Of a stretch of 64,000 nucleotides of DNA, positions 35,925 to 45,426 are shown piece after piece (the first letter of the stretch is position 1; each line of letters starts with the position of its first letter). The notes beneath the pieces were generated by a model. It was not told the DNA's origin, ran no database searches, and saw only the letters and a program-made list of their open reading frames with translations. Both the position numbers and the translations under genes were made by a program. The stretch covers positions 248,001 through 312,000 of the forward strand of contig RKSN01000002.1 in the NCBI GenBank assembly GCA_005518185.1. The letters are read 5' to 3'. This DNA is from Chakrabartia godavariana. GTDB taxonomy: Bacteria > Pseudomonadota > Alphaproteobacteria > Sphingomonadales > Sphingomonadaceae.

Positions 35925-35954
35925 GATATAAAGACATAAAGAATTCTTTATATC
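35925..35954. promoter_or_regulatory. Operator of the methionine operon (SahR-type)
   Basis: The perfect 16-base palindrome ATAAAGAATTCTTTAT (35936-35951) starts 12 bases upstream of the regulator start codon. A third half-site ATAAAGA lies at 35928-35934. Outer arms GATATAAAG and CTTTATATC are also inverted. The placement over the promoter fits autoregulation by the ArsR-type product, and the sequence agrees with the ATAAAGA-type sites described for SahR. Confidence 0.75.
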
Positions 35955-36129
35955 AGGTCAAGCGGCAAGATAGCGAAGCCTGCCCTACGATAGGACGTCC
36001 AAGATCAGGCCAACAAGAAAGCGATTGCCAACCCGAAATCGAGCGATTACCCCAAGTCCGCCGGACTGAAAGGGCGTTGCGCCCAAGATGCCGGAGACTG
36101 TTTTTCCGTCCTGATGGGAGGGGTTACCG

Positions 36130-36411
36130 ATGAAAAAGTCGATCGTTCTTTCGTTTGTTCTCGCGGCCTCGATGGGCCTTGCCGCTTGCGGTGAAAAGGC
36201 TGCCGACGAAGCGGCCAATGCAGAAGCCATGGCCGACAACACCATGGAAGCCGTTTCCAACGACGCCATGGGTGCCGTTGACGAAGCCACCAACGCGGCG
36301 AGCAACGCTGCCGACGCCGCCACCAACGCTGCTGATGCTGCGTCGACGGCTGCGGATGCGGCCAAGGATGCTGCTGGCGCTGCTGCAGAAGCTGCTGCCA
36401 ACAAGATGTAA
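36130..36411 (+). CDS. Small alanine-rich lipoprotein, predicted alanine zipper
   Basis: This 93-residue lipoprotein has a signal ending in the lipobox MGLAAC (Cys about residue 20). After a short acidic spacer come heptads such as NAADAAT, NAADAAS, TAADAAK and DAAGAAA, with Ala at the core positions. This is the pattern of an alanine zipper coiled coil as in Braun lipoprotein. It ends ANKM without the C-terminal Lys-Tyr-Arg-Lys of Lpp, so covalent attachment to peptidoglycan is not indicated. The ATG follows a GGGAGGGG ribosome-binding site. It is probably monocistronic with a terminator at 36442. Function inferred only as structural or envelope-related. Confidence 0.78.
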   Translation: MKKSIVLSFVLAASMGLAACGEKAADEAANAEAMADNTMEAVSNDAMGAVDEATNAASNAADAATNAADAASTAADAAKDAAGAAAEAAANKM

Positions 36412-36441
36412 TCCGGGCCTTCGGGCTTGAGCATATCTTGA

Positions 36442-36475
36442 AAGGGCTGCATTCCCGGGGGAGTGCAGCCCTTTT
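36442..36475 (+). terminator. Intrinsic terminator after the alanine-rich lipoprotein gene
   Basis: AAGGGCTGCA and TGCAGCCCTT form a 10-bp perfect stem with a 12-base loop, followed by a T-run. It lies 31 bases after the stop and before a second small lipoprotein gene, which therefore probably has its own promoter or depends on read-through. Confidence 0.88.
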
Positions 36476-36494
36476 TCGTGAGAGACGCATCCGA

Positions 36495-36704
36495 ATGACA
36501 CGTCCCAACGCTTTCCCGGCGCTTCTGGTGCCGGCCCTGCTTCTGCTGGCGGCGTGCGGCGGTGGAGAGGAACCCGCGCCGGGCGGCCTGACGCAAAGCG
36601 AGCAGCAGGCGCTCGATGACGCGGCCGCGATGCTCGACAAGGCGAACAATGCGGCGGACTTGCCGCGCGATCCGGAACCCGCGCCGGACGCCCCTCACCC
36701 ATAG
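36495..36704 (+). CDS. Small lipoprotein
   Basis: This 69-residue lipoprotein begins MTRPNAFPALLVPALLLLAACGGG with a clear lipobox (LAAC). The mature part is short, Pro- and Ala-rich (LTQSEQQALDDAAAMLDKANNAADLP) and ends in an acidic Pro tail. The upstream frame to 36438 crosses the terminator and is rejected. Function unknown. It is convergent with groEL and shares the hairpin at 36702-36734. Confidence 0.7.
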   Translation: MTRPNAFPALLVPALLLLAACGGGEEPAPGGLTQSEQQALDDAAAMLDKANNAADLPRDPEPAPDAPHP

Positions 36705-36734
36705 AAAAAGGCCGGAGCTTGCGCCCCGGCCTTT
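36702..36734 (-). terminator. Terminator of groEL, shared with the convergent lipoprotein gene
   Basis: AAAGGCCGG and CCGGCCTTT form a 9-bp stem. Reading the minus strand, the stem is followed by TTTTTCTAT, so it ends the groES-groEL transcript. In the plus direction the T-run is only three bases. Confidence 0.8.
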
Positions 36735-36794
36735 CCCAATATTTTTGAGCGGACTGGCACGACATGACGCCGTGCCAGCGCTGCGGCGTGTGAC

Positions 36795-38507
<1,713 letters not shown>

Positions 38508-38537
38508 TCAAGCCCCAGTCATCCGTCCTTCGGTTCC

Positions 38538-38825
38538 TCAGGCGATGACGCCGAGGATGTCCGATTCCTTCATGATAAGCAGGTCTTCGCCATCGACCTT
38601 GACTTCGGTGCCCGACCACTTGCCGAACAGAACGCGGTCGCCAGCCTTGACGTCGAGCGGCGTCACCTTGCCGTCGTCAGCCTTGGCACCCGAGCCCACG
38701 GAGACGATTTCGCCTTCCTGCGGCTTTTCCTTGGCGGTGTCGGGGATGATGATGCCGCCAGCCGTCTTTTCTTCGGCTTCGATGCGGCGAACGAGCACGC
38801 GATCGTGCAACGGACGAAATGCCAT
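38538..38825 (-). CDS. groES: Co-chaperonin GroES
   Basis: This 95-residue heptameric lid of GroEL begins [20 protein letters not shown] and contains the mobile loop [16 protein letters not shown] and [19 protein letters not shown] place the start at 38825 behind a GAGAGGGTC ribosome-binding site, since the longer frame to 38864 runs through the CIRCE element. Gene order groES-groEL under CIRCE is standard. Confidence 0.98.
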   Translation of the reverse strand: MAFRPLHDRVLVRRIEAEEKTAGGIIIPDTAKEKPQEGEIVSVGSGAKADDGKVTPLDVKAGDRVLFGKWSGTEVKVDGEDLLIMKESDILGVIA

Positions 38826-38857
38826 GTGTATGACCCTCTCTTCGAGTTGAATGTCGA

Positions 38858-38884
38858 TTAGCACTCAACCTGTAGGAGTGCTAA
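38858..38884. promoter_or_regulatory. CIRCE operator (HrcA site)
   Basis: TTAGCACTC, nine bases and GAGTGCTAA match the CIRCE consensus exactly. It lies 33 bases upstream of the groES start, so the HrcA repressor should control groES-groEL. hrcA is not in the window. Confidence 0.97.
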
Positions 38885-38943
38885 CGAAGAGGCATATGGG
38901 TAGCGGTTCATCCACCGTCAAGGATTCGGACCACGAAAAATTT

Positions 38944-40329
38944 TCAGTCTGTCGGCACCAGCCCCAGCTGCGCCCGCCGCGACCAGCGCCAAAGCATGAG
39001 GACACTGACAACGGCGAGGCCTGTTGCAAGGCCAATCCAGATACCGAGGCCTTCCAGACCCATCGGGAAGGCGAGCCCGGCGCCCACGCCGATCCCGATC
39101 ACCCAATAGCCGAACAGCGCAAAGAGCATCGGCACGCGCGTGTCATGGAGGCCGCGCAGCATGGCCGCGCCCATCACCTGTGCGCCGTCCACCACCTGAA
39201 AGATGGCGGCGACCGCAAGGAAGGTAACCGCCAATTGCGTGACGGTCATGCCCGCAGGCGTCCCGGCATCGACGAACAGGCCGATCAACGGACGGGGGAA
39301 GAGCCACATCAGCACCGCCGTCAGGCACATGAAACCGACGCCCAGCGCAAAGCCGGCCCAGCCGGCGCGGGCGATCTCTGAGGGATCGCGCCGACCAAAG
39401 CCCATGCCGACGCGCACCGTCGTCGCCTGGGCGAGGCCAAGCGGCACCATGAAGGTCAGTGACGCGATCTGGAGCGCAACCGCATGCGCCGCCACCGAAG
39501 CCGTACTGATCAGCCCCATCAGGAAGACGGCGGCGCTAAACACCGAGGCCTCAAACCCCATGGTGAAGCCGATCGGCAAACCCAGCCGGAAGATCGTCCG
39601 GTAGCGCGGCCAATCCGCGCGCCAGAAGCGCCCGAACAGGCGGTAGCGGCGAAAATCGGGATGCAGCACGACAATGCTCGCCATGATGACGAACATGACG
39701 AGGTTGATGAGGCTGCTGCCAATCCCTGCCCCGACAAGGCCCAGCTGCGGGAAGCCCCATTTGCCAAGGATCAGCCCGTAATTGAGCAGCGCGTTCGCGA
39801 TCACGCCGAAGAGCGACACGTAGAGCGTCCAGATCGTCTTTTCCTTGCCCGAAAGGAACGATCGCATCACCGTCATCCCGAGAAAGGGCGCCATGCTCCA
39901 CATCAATGCGTGGACCATCCGCGCCGCATCATGTGCGAGATCCGGATGCTGGCCAAGCGCGCGGAAAATGCCTTCCGCGAACCAGAGCAGCGCCCAGATG
40001 GGCACACAGAAGCTGACGACCATCCAGAGCCCCTGCCGCACCGTGCGGCGGACATCGCGCACCGAGTTGCGCTTGCGGCCGATTTCCGACGCGATCATCG
40101 GCGCAGTCGCGATCATCAGCCCCATGCCGAAGATCGAGATCGACATCACGAGGTTGGTCGCAAGGGCACCCGCCGCCAGTGTCTGCGGCCCGAGCTTGCC
40201 GAGCAGGAACACGTCGGTCGCATGGATCAGCGAGCCTGAGAGATTGGCGAGGATCAGCGGCCATGCAAGCGTCAGCGTCGCGCGAAATTCATCGCGCCAC
40301 GCGCCTGTGCTCATCATGTTCCCGGCCAT
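38944..40329 (-). CDS. MATE family efflux transporter
   Basis: This is a 461-residue inner-membrane exporter with about 12 helices in two MatE repeats (LAWPLILANLSGSLIHATDVFLLGKLG and LGLPIGFTMGFEASVFSAAV). Such pumps use sodium or proton gradients to export drugs and metabolites. Met6 (MSTGAWRDEF) is an alternative start; both starts are close. It is divergent from the groES promoter in orientation terms (both minus strand, separate units), and a REP doublet lies upstream. Substrate unknown. Confidence 0.92.
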   Translation of the reverse strand: MAGNMMSTGAWRDEFRATLTLAWPLILANLSGSLIHATDVFLLGKLGPQTLAAGALATNLVMSISIFGMGLMIATAPMIASEIGRKRNSVRDVRRTVRQGLWMVVSFCVPIWALLWFAEGIFRALGQHPDLAHDAARMVHALMWSMAPFLGMTVMRSFLSGKEKTIWTLYVSLFGVIANALLNYGLILGKWGFPQLGLVGAGIGSSLINLVMFVIMASIVVLHPDFRRYRLFGRFWRADWPRYRTIFRLGLPIGFTMGFEASVFSAAVFLMGLISTASVAAHAVALQIASLTFMVPLGLAQATTVRVGMGFGRRDPSEIARAGWAGFALGVGFMCLTAVLMWLFPRPLIGLFVDAGTPAGMTVTQLAVTFLAVAAIFQVVDGAQVMGAAMLRGLHDTRVPMLFALFGYWVIGIGVGAGLAFPMGLEGLGIWIGLATGLAVVSVLMLWRWSRRAQLGLVPTD

Positions 40330-40362
40330 AAGGGGCGGCTTCTAGCCATCTGAGCCCCAACC

Positions 40363-40478
40363 GTCATCCTGAACTTGTTTCAGGATCCCTGGACATCCAA
40401 TGGCACGGAAACAGTTCTCCTTTGGAGACCTCATTTCAGCCAACATGACAGTGGATGCTGAAACACGTTCAGCATGAC
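40363..40478. repeat. REP-like inverted doublet
   Basis: Two related 26-base elements face each other: GTCATCCTGAACTTGTTTCA... (40363-40388) and, inverted, GTCATGCTGAACGTGTTTCA... (40453-40478). Each forms a hairpin (ATCCTGAA with TTCAGGAT; ATGCTGAA with TTCAGCAT). The C-to-G change on one side of the stem is matched on the other, so the structure is preserved. The 64-base spacer shows no gene. It lies between the HupE-PPIase pair and the MATE gene. Confidence 0.75.
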
Positions 40479-40488
40479 GATCTGACGA

Positions 40489-41466
40489 TTACACAAACGT
40501 CCGTTCGATAAACCAATAGCTGGCCGTGATCCCGATGACGTATGTGGCGCCCAATATGACGGGCCGCAGCTGCTGCGGCAGCCAGCGCCGGATCACCGCG
40601 AGCACGGCGAGTGCCACGACGACGATGAACAGCTGACCGGCCTCCACGCCGAGATTGAAGGTCAGCAGCGCCATCGGAACCTCGCCTTGCGGCAGGCCGA
40701 TTTCCTTGAGCGCCCCTGCAAAGCCGAACCCATGCAGCAGACCGAACATGAAGGCGACGAGCCAGGGCACGCGCTGGGACAGGCGCGTCGTCCCCTGCCC
40801 CGACTTCACGATCTCCACCGCCAGAAACATGATCGAGAGCGCGATGACGCTTTCCACCGGCCGCTGCGGCAGGCCCAGAAAGCCGAGCGTGGTGCCGATC
40901 AGCGTGATCGAATGCGAAACTGTGAAGGCCGTCACTGCTCGCGCGACAACCCAGCCGCGCTGCAGCAGGAGGACGAGCGCCAGCACGAAGAAGAGATGGT
41001 CAAAGCCGAACAGGATGTGTTCGATCCCGATGACGAAATAGGTGCGCGCGACCTCCCAGCGGTCGGCCTCCCGGTGGATCGTCGCCTTTGCGCTGCCGGG
41101 CGTCAGGCGGGCGGTCTGCACCGGGCCATCCTTCGGGGCGACGCGCAGCAGGACATCGGTGATCGTCGCATCGAGGCCCGACACCGCGACGGTCTGGCCC
41201 GATATGGGTCCGCGGCAGGTCAGCGTGCGGACAACGAGCAGCGCCGTGGCGGTGAGGTCGCGCGTGCCCATGTCCGCCGTGCAATTGCCGGGCGGCACCG
41301 GCGCGGCGCGGCTGACCAGCCCGGTGCGCAGCGGCGCTTTCCATGTCATGCGCCACTGGCTGGCCGACAGCTGCGTCAGTTCCAGATAGCCAGGGCGCAG
41401 CTCATCCGCACGGGCTGGCCCGGCAAGAAGGACCAAAGCCAGCAAAAGAAGCCGCACCACGCTCAC
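40489..41466 (-). CDS. HupE/UreJ family membrane protein
   Basis: This 325-residue protein has a signal sequence (LLLLALVLLAGPARA), an extracytoplasmic domain of about 110 residues, and then a 6-7 helix membrane domain. The membrane domain contains the HupE/UreJ motifs GIEHILFGFDHLFFVLAL, AFTVSHSITL and GLLHGFGFAGAL, with His residues suited to metal binding. Family members are linked to nickel or other metal transport, but no nickel enzyme is near here. The GTG start overlaps the stop of the PPIase gene (GTGA), so they are coupled. This pairing suggests a link of the membrane protein to periplasmic folding (inference). Confidence 0.88.
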   Translation of the reverse strand: MSVVRLLLLALVLLAGPARADELRPGYLELTQLSASQWRMTWKAPLRTGLVSRAAPVPPGNCTADMGTRDLTATALLVVRTLTCRGPISGQTVAVSGLDATITDVLLRVAPKDGPVQTARLTPGSAKATIHREADRWEVARTYFVIGIEHILFGFDHLFFVLALVLLLQRGWVVARAVTAFTVSHSITLIGTTLGFLGLPQRPVESVIALSIMFLAVEIVKSGQGTTRLSQRVPWLVAFMFGLLHGFGFAGALKEIGLPQGEVPMALLTFNLGVEAGQLFIVVVALAVLAVIRRWLPQQLRPVILGATYVIGITASYWFIERTFV

Positions 41467-42302
41467 GGCTTGGCGATCTTCACCGTATAGGCGTCGAGCA
41501 GCGTCTGATAGGCCTGCGCCTGACGCTCGGCGAGCGTCTCGGCGCGCCAGTCATTCTCGACCTGCTGGCGCACATCGGCGAGTTTGGGTCGCGCATCGAC
41601 CTTGGCGGCGCGGATGCGCACAAGGTGCAGGCCATAGCCCGAGGTGACGGGCCCGACCCATGCGCCGGGCCTCGCCTTGATCAGGGCGGCGGCGAAATCA
41701 TCGCCAAACTGCCGGGCAATGTCGCCTTTGTCGGCATCCTCAAGCGACGCGGGCAGCGAGATCGCCTTGCCGACCGACGCGGGGCTCACGCCCTTGCGCA
41801 GGCGCGCCAGTGCGGCCGGAACAGTCGCGGCGACCTTGTCATCCGTCGCGCTGCCCAGCCAGAGCTGATCAAAGCTGAACCGGGCCGTGCCGGCATAGCG
41901 CGCGGGATGATCGTCGAGCCATTTCTGCAGCGTCGCCGTATCGGGCACCATGCTCTCGACCTGGGACGCGGCCAGAAATTCCATCTTGGACCGCAGGCGG
42001 CGGCGTATGACCAGATCGTCCTGATCGAGGCCGAGGCGCATCGCCTCCCGATAATAGACCTCTTCCATCACATAGTCGCGGATCAGGGCGTCGACCTCGG
42101 CCGGACCGGGCGGGCGCTGCCAGGTCTGCTGGAACTGGCCGGCAAGCCAGTTCACCTTTGCTTCGTCGATGGTGATGGTCCGGTCGGCCGGATCGACTGG
42201 CGTTGCGCGCCAGCTGGCCACCAGAAACACCAGAAACCCCGCCACCAGAAAGTGGACAAGGGGTTCGTTCTTAAGGCTTTTCAGCCGCTCCCCCATGCTC
42301 AT
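41463..42302 (-). CDS. Parvulin-like peptidyl-prolyl isomerase (PpiC-type), membrane-anchored
   Basis: This 279-residue protein has one N-terminal membrane helix (PLVHFLVAGFLVFLVA), a SurA-like helical region (VDALIRDYVMEEVYYREAMRLGL) and a parvulin-like domain at about 120-240 (FSFDQLWLG, GPVTSGYGLHLVRI). It probably isomerises prolyl bonds in exported proteins. Key parvulin residues are only partly recognisable. It is coupled to the HupE-like gene downstream. Its start at 42302 could also be Met3. Confidence 0.82.
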   Translation of the reverse strand: MSMGERLKSLKNEPLVHFLVAGFLVFLVASWRATPVDPADRTITIDEAKVNWLAGQFQQTWQRPPGPAEVDALIRDYVMEEVYYREAMRLGLDQDDLVIRRRLRSKMEFLAASQVESMVPDTATLQKWLDDHPARYAGTARFSFDQLWLGSATDDKVAATVPAALARLRKGVSPASVGKAISLPASLEDADKGDIARQFGDDFAAALIKARPGAWVGPVTSGYGLHLVRIRAAKVDARPKLADVRQQVENDWRAETLAERQAQAYQTLLDAYTVKIAKP

Positions 42303-42413
42303 GGCCCGCTTTTAGCGCGCGGGGGTACGATTGCCATCGCTTATTGCCGTCAGGGCCGCGCCGGGGCGGGTCGCAAGACCCCGGCGCTGCCGACCTTGAC
42401 CGGAGGGGGTTGG

Positions 42414-43022
42414 TCAGGCCGTCACGAAACTCATGCGCCCACGGCGACGCCGCACCGCCGCACCGACAAGGCTGAAGCCGCCAAGCATCAGCGCCCAGGC
42501 GGCCGGTTCCGGAACGCCGACCGGCACGCCGACCTGCCCGATGCTGTAAACGCGCGTCCCGACCTCATTGCCGCCGACCTTTACGGTCAGCGCGCTGAAC
42601 CCGTCATGCGCGACGCCGCCGAGGATGGACCGTGCGCTCAGGCCGCCAAAGTCGATGTTGGACAGATTGACTGTGGTCGCGCCCGTATAGGTGAAGCGCA
42701 GATTGAACAGGCCGGGATCATCGTTGAACTCGGGGCTTGTCGGCAGGTCGCTCGTGACGAGCTCGGTCGTCGCGAGAATGTCTGAATAAGGCGAGAAAAT
42801 CGACCCGGGCACGTACCCCGCAAAGTCGAAGATCACGAGCGTCGAGCCCGTCTGTATGCCTTCATTGTTCGAAAAATTGCCCTGATAGCTGAATTCAAAT
42901 CCCCCGGGCACGGCAGTCGGCGGGCCGGACAGGAAGATGACGAGGGCCGACGCAGGCGTGGCAGCCGAGGCCGCGGCAACGCCCAGCGCCGCGAGGACCG
43001 CTTTGCGGAAAGGCAGTTTCAT
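42414..43022 (-). CDS. PEPxxWA-CTERM sorting domain-containing protein
   Basis: This 202-residue exported protein starts at MKLPFRKAVLAALG (43022), with a signal peptide ending ATPASA, and a GGAG ribosome-binding site eight bases upstream. The longer frame to 43097 is rejected. The body is beta-rich with Asn and Gly. It ends VPEPAAWALMLGGFS and then RRRRGR, a variant of the sorting signal (AL instead of AM). It stands alone between a PPIase gene and a small membrane protein. A GGTTAACGAC motif lies 83 bases upstream, as for other PEP-CTERM genes here. Function unknown. Confidence 0.85.
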   Translation of the reverse strand: MKLPFRKAVLAALGVAAASAATPASALVIFLSGPPTAVPGGFEFSYQGNFSNNEGIQTGSTLVIFDFAGYVPGSIFSPYSDILATTELVTSDLPTSPEFNDDPGLFNLRFTYTGATTVNLSNIDFGGLSARSILGGVAHDGFSALTVKVGGNEVGTRVYSIGQVGVPVGVPEPAAWALMLGGFSLVGAAVRRRRGRMSFVTA

Positions 43023-43104
43023 AGAAGGTACTCCAACGTGACGATGGAGAGACAAAGTGTTGGAGATGGACGATGTTCCGAGCATGTGCGCACCCATAAA
43101 ACCA

Positions 43105-43114
43105 GGTTAACGAC
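43105..43114 (-). promoter_or_regulatory. GTTAACC-type motif upstream of a PEP-CTERM gene
   Basis: Read in the gene's direction it is GTCGTTAACC, ending 83 bases before the start codon. Related motifs lie 76 to about 89 bases before three other PEP-CTERM genes. It may be a shared regulator or promoter element. Too few and too short to be certain. Confidence 0.35.
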
Positions 43115-43237
43115 AGATGAACGGGCGCTTGCCTTTTCAGCAAATGACAGTCGCACTGCGCCCATGGTTGGGCTAAGAGCACGGCGACAGGGTTGGAGAG
43201 CCTCAAACGGACGGCAAAGGCCGCCACGGGGGAGAAG

Positions 43238-43471
43238 ATGACTGAAATGCAGTTTTCGCAGGCACTGATCATCGTGCTTCTGGTGGCGCTCTTCGCGCTG
43301 ATCTGCTGGCTCGCGGTGCTCGTCAATGAGCTCATCCGCACGGTCCGCGTGGCGGGCGAAGCCATGCAGAGCAAGCTGTCCGCCAATTACGAGATTTTCC
43401 AGACGCTCGCCCGCGAGCTGGAGGAAGTCCGCACCGCCATCAACACGCGCGGCCTTCCCGGCGACGACTGA
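43238..43471 (+). CDS. Small single-pass membrane protein
   Basis: This 77-residue protein begins MTEMQFSQALIIVLLVALFALICWLAVLVNE in meaning, that is, one membrane helix right at the N-terminus. A helical, charged cytoplasmic tail (VRVAGEAMQSKLS, FQTLARELEEVRTAI) follows, with coiled-coil character. The start follows a GGGGGAGA ribosome-binding site; the frame to 43193 is rejected. It lies 38 bases before the tRNA-Glu on the opposite strand. I do not recognise the family. It may be a small membrane adaptor. Confidence 0.65.
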   Translation: MTEMQFSQALIIVLLVALFALICWLAVLVNELIRTVRVAGEAMQSKLSANYEIFQTLARELEEVRTAINTRGLPGDD

Positions 43472-43509
43472 CCAGGCGACGCCACAACTGCTCTAGATGT
43501 CCGGAAGAG

Positions 43510-43584
43510 TGGTGACCCCTACGGGAATCGAACCCGTGTTTCAGCCGTGAAAGGGCCGCGTCCTAACCGCTAGACGAAGGGGCC
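43510..43584 (-). tRNA. tRNA-Glu (anticodon TTC)
   Basis: The minus strand gives a 75-base tRNA. It has the acceptor stem GGCCCCT with AGGGGTC, a D-loop with AGCGGTTAGGA, the anticodon loop CTTTCAC (anticodon TTC), the T-arm GGGTTCGATTCCC, and an encoded CCA. It reads GAA and GAG glutamate codons. It lies 52 bases downstream of recJ, on the same strand. Confidence 0.97.
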
Positions 43585-43635
43585 ATCAGTGATGGAGCCG
43601 CGCCATTAGGGATTCGCGCGGCGGGCGTCAACACC

Positions 43636-45378
43636 TCAATCGCACCATGTCGCATCATCGATGTGGAGCTCTGCACTTTGGCGTCCGCCCCAGTCATCCA
43701 CCTTGGCGCGCCCGGCGACCCAGAGGCGCCGTCCGCGCGCGCCGTGGAGGATCGCCTGCCCCAATTCGGTCTCGGCCTGACGGAAGGCGACGGTCTTGAG
43801 CGAGCGGCCATCATCGCCCGCCATGATCGCGCGGACATGATCCTTGCCGACGACATCCGCCTTGATGACGCGCATGGGCCCGGCGGCAATGCGCGGCGCG
43901 GGCCAGCCCATGCCATAGGGCCCGGCTTCCTCCAGCGCGTCGGCGAGCGCAGGCGTCACACCGCCCGGTGCGATCACCGCATCGATCAGCAGGGCGCGGC
44001 TCTCGCTGGCGCGTGCGACATCGGCCGACAGGCGATCATCGAGGAATTCGGCAAAGGCATCGATCCGTGCCGCTTCAATGGTCAGCCCTGCAGCCATGGC
44101 ATGCCCGCCCCCTGCCACCAGAAGCCCGCTGTCCTTGGCCGCGAGCACGGCGGCGCCCAGATCGACGCCAGAAATCGAGCGGCCCGACCCCTTGCCGGTG
44201 CCATCGCCGTCGACCGCGATGACGATGGCGGGGCGACCGAGCTTTTCCTTGAGGCGCCCTGCGACGATGCCGATCACGCCGGGGTGCCAGCCTTCGCCCG
44301 AGACGACGGCCACGGCGCGATTGCCCTGCCCCGCGATCAGCGCGTCGGCGGCATCCTGCACGGCCGCCTCAATGGCGCGGCGTTCGGTATTGAGCGCGTC
44401 GAGCTCGGCGGCAATCTCCTGCGCCTCAATCGGATCCTCGGTGGTGAGCAGGCGCACGCCAAGGTCGGACTTGCCGACGCGCCCGCCCGCATTGATGCGC
44501 GGCCCCAAAGCAAAGCCGAGATCGGAGCAGACGGGCGCCCGCGTCAGCCGCGAGGCGATCATCAGCGCATCCAGCCCGACATTGCGCCGGTTGCGCATCA
44601 CCTTCAGCCCCTGCGCCACGAAGGCCCGGTTGAGACCACGCAGCTGCGCCACATCCGCCACGGTGCCGAGTGCCACGATATCGAGCAGGTCGAGCAGCTT
44701 TGGCTCCTCACGCGTCTGGAACCAGCCGCGCCCGCGCAGCGTCCGTATGAGCGCTGCGCCGAGAAGCCAGGCAACACCCACCGCCGCCAGATGGCCGTGT
44801 GCAGCACCTTCTTCCTCATCGAGCCGGTTCGGATTGACGAGCGCGTGCGCGACCGGAAGGGCGGCGGCGCATTTGTGGTGGTCAACGACGATGACGTCGA
44901 GGCCGGCCGCGCGCGCCATGTCGAGCGCCTCAAATGCCTGTGCGCCGCAATCGACCGTGACGACCAGCGTCGATCCGCCCTCGGCCAGCCGGACGAGCGC
45001 ATCGCCCGACGGGCCATAGCCTTCCAGCAACCGGTCCGGGATGTAATAGCCTGCCGCCAGCCCCAATTGTCGCAGCAGACGGATGAGAAGCGCAGCCGAT
45101 GTCGCCCCGTCCACGTCATAGTCGCCAAAGATGGTGACGGTCTCGCCCGCCATCACGGCATCCGCAAGTCGGTCCGCCGCCGCCTCCATATCGCGGAAGA
45201 TGGACGGATCGGGCATGAAGGCGCGGATCGTCGGGTTGCGGTGCGCCTCCAGATCCTCAAAGGGACAGCCGCGTGCGAGCAGGAGCTGCGTGACTAGATC
45301 GTCCGCGTCTCCTCCGGCGCCGCGCCAGCGCCAGGCCTGACCGGTGATCGATCGTTCAAATGCGGCGGGAAGTGTCAT
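43636..45378 (-). CDS. recJ: Single-stranded-DNA-specific exonuclease RecJ
   Basis: The 580-residue 5'-3' exonuclease acts in recombination and mismatch repair. It has the DHH family motifs GDYDVDGATSAALL, VDCG and VVDHHK, then SDLGFALGPRINAGGRVG and the DHHA1 motif GGGHAMAAGL near residue 420. Length is typical. The start follows the upstream PBP gene by 48 bases on the same strand. tRNA-Glu lies downstream. Confidence 0.96.
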   Translation of the reverse strand: MTLPAAFERSITGQAWRWRGAGGDADDLVTQLLLARGCPFEDLEAHRNPTIRAFMPDPSIFRDMEAAADRLADAVMAGETVTIFGDYDVDGATSAALLIRLLRQLGLAAGYYIPDRLLEGYGPSGDALVRLAEGGSTLVVTVDCGAQAFEALDMARAAGLDVIVVDHHKCAAALPVAHALVNPNRLDEEEGAAHGHLAAVGVAWLLGAALIRTLRGRGWFQTREEPKLLDLLDIVALGTVADVAQLRGLNRAFVAQGLKVMRNRRNVGLDALMIASRLTRAPVCSDLGFALGPRINAGGRVGKSDLGVRLLTTEDPIEAQEIAAELDALNTERRAIEAAVQDAADALIAGQGNRAVAVVSGEGWHPGVIGIVAGRLKEKLGRPAIVIAVDGDGTGKGSGRSISGVDLGAAVLAAKDSGLLVAGGGHAMAAGLTIEAARIDAFAEFLDDRLSADVARASESRALLIDAVIAPGGVTPALADALEEAGPYGMGWPAPRIAAGPMRVIKADVVGKDHVRAIMAGDDGRSLKTVAFRQAETELGQAILHGARGRRLWVAGRAKVDDWGGRQSAELHIDDATWCD

Positions 45379-45426
45379 CGCTGCCCCGCATAGCGCGTGC
45401 GGTCCGCCCGCAGCAAGCGCTGCGGC

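Noticed and set aside
35955-36129. A SAM or cobalamin riboswitch upstream of the methionine operon or the lipoprotein gene
   Set aside because: The regulator's start codon is next to its operator, so no leader exists for a riboswitch, and I find no conserved aptamer pattern in the remaining bases.
42340-42400. GC-rich hairpin GCGCCGGGG/CCCCGGCGC between the PPIase and PEP-CTERM genes
   Set aside because: The stem is good but no T-run follows in either direction, so its role cannot be supported.
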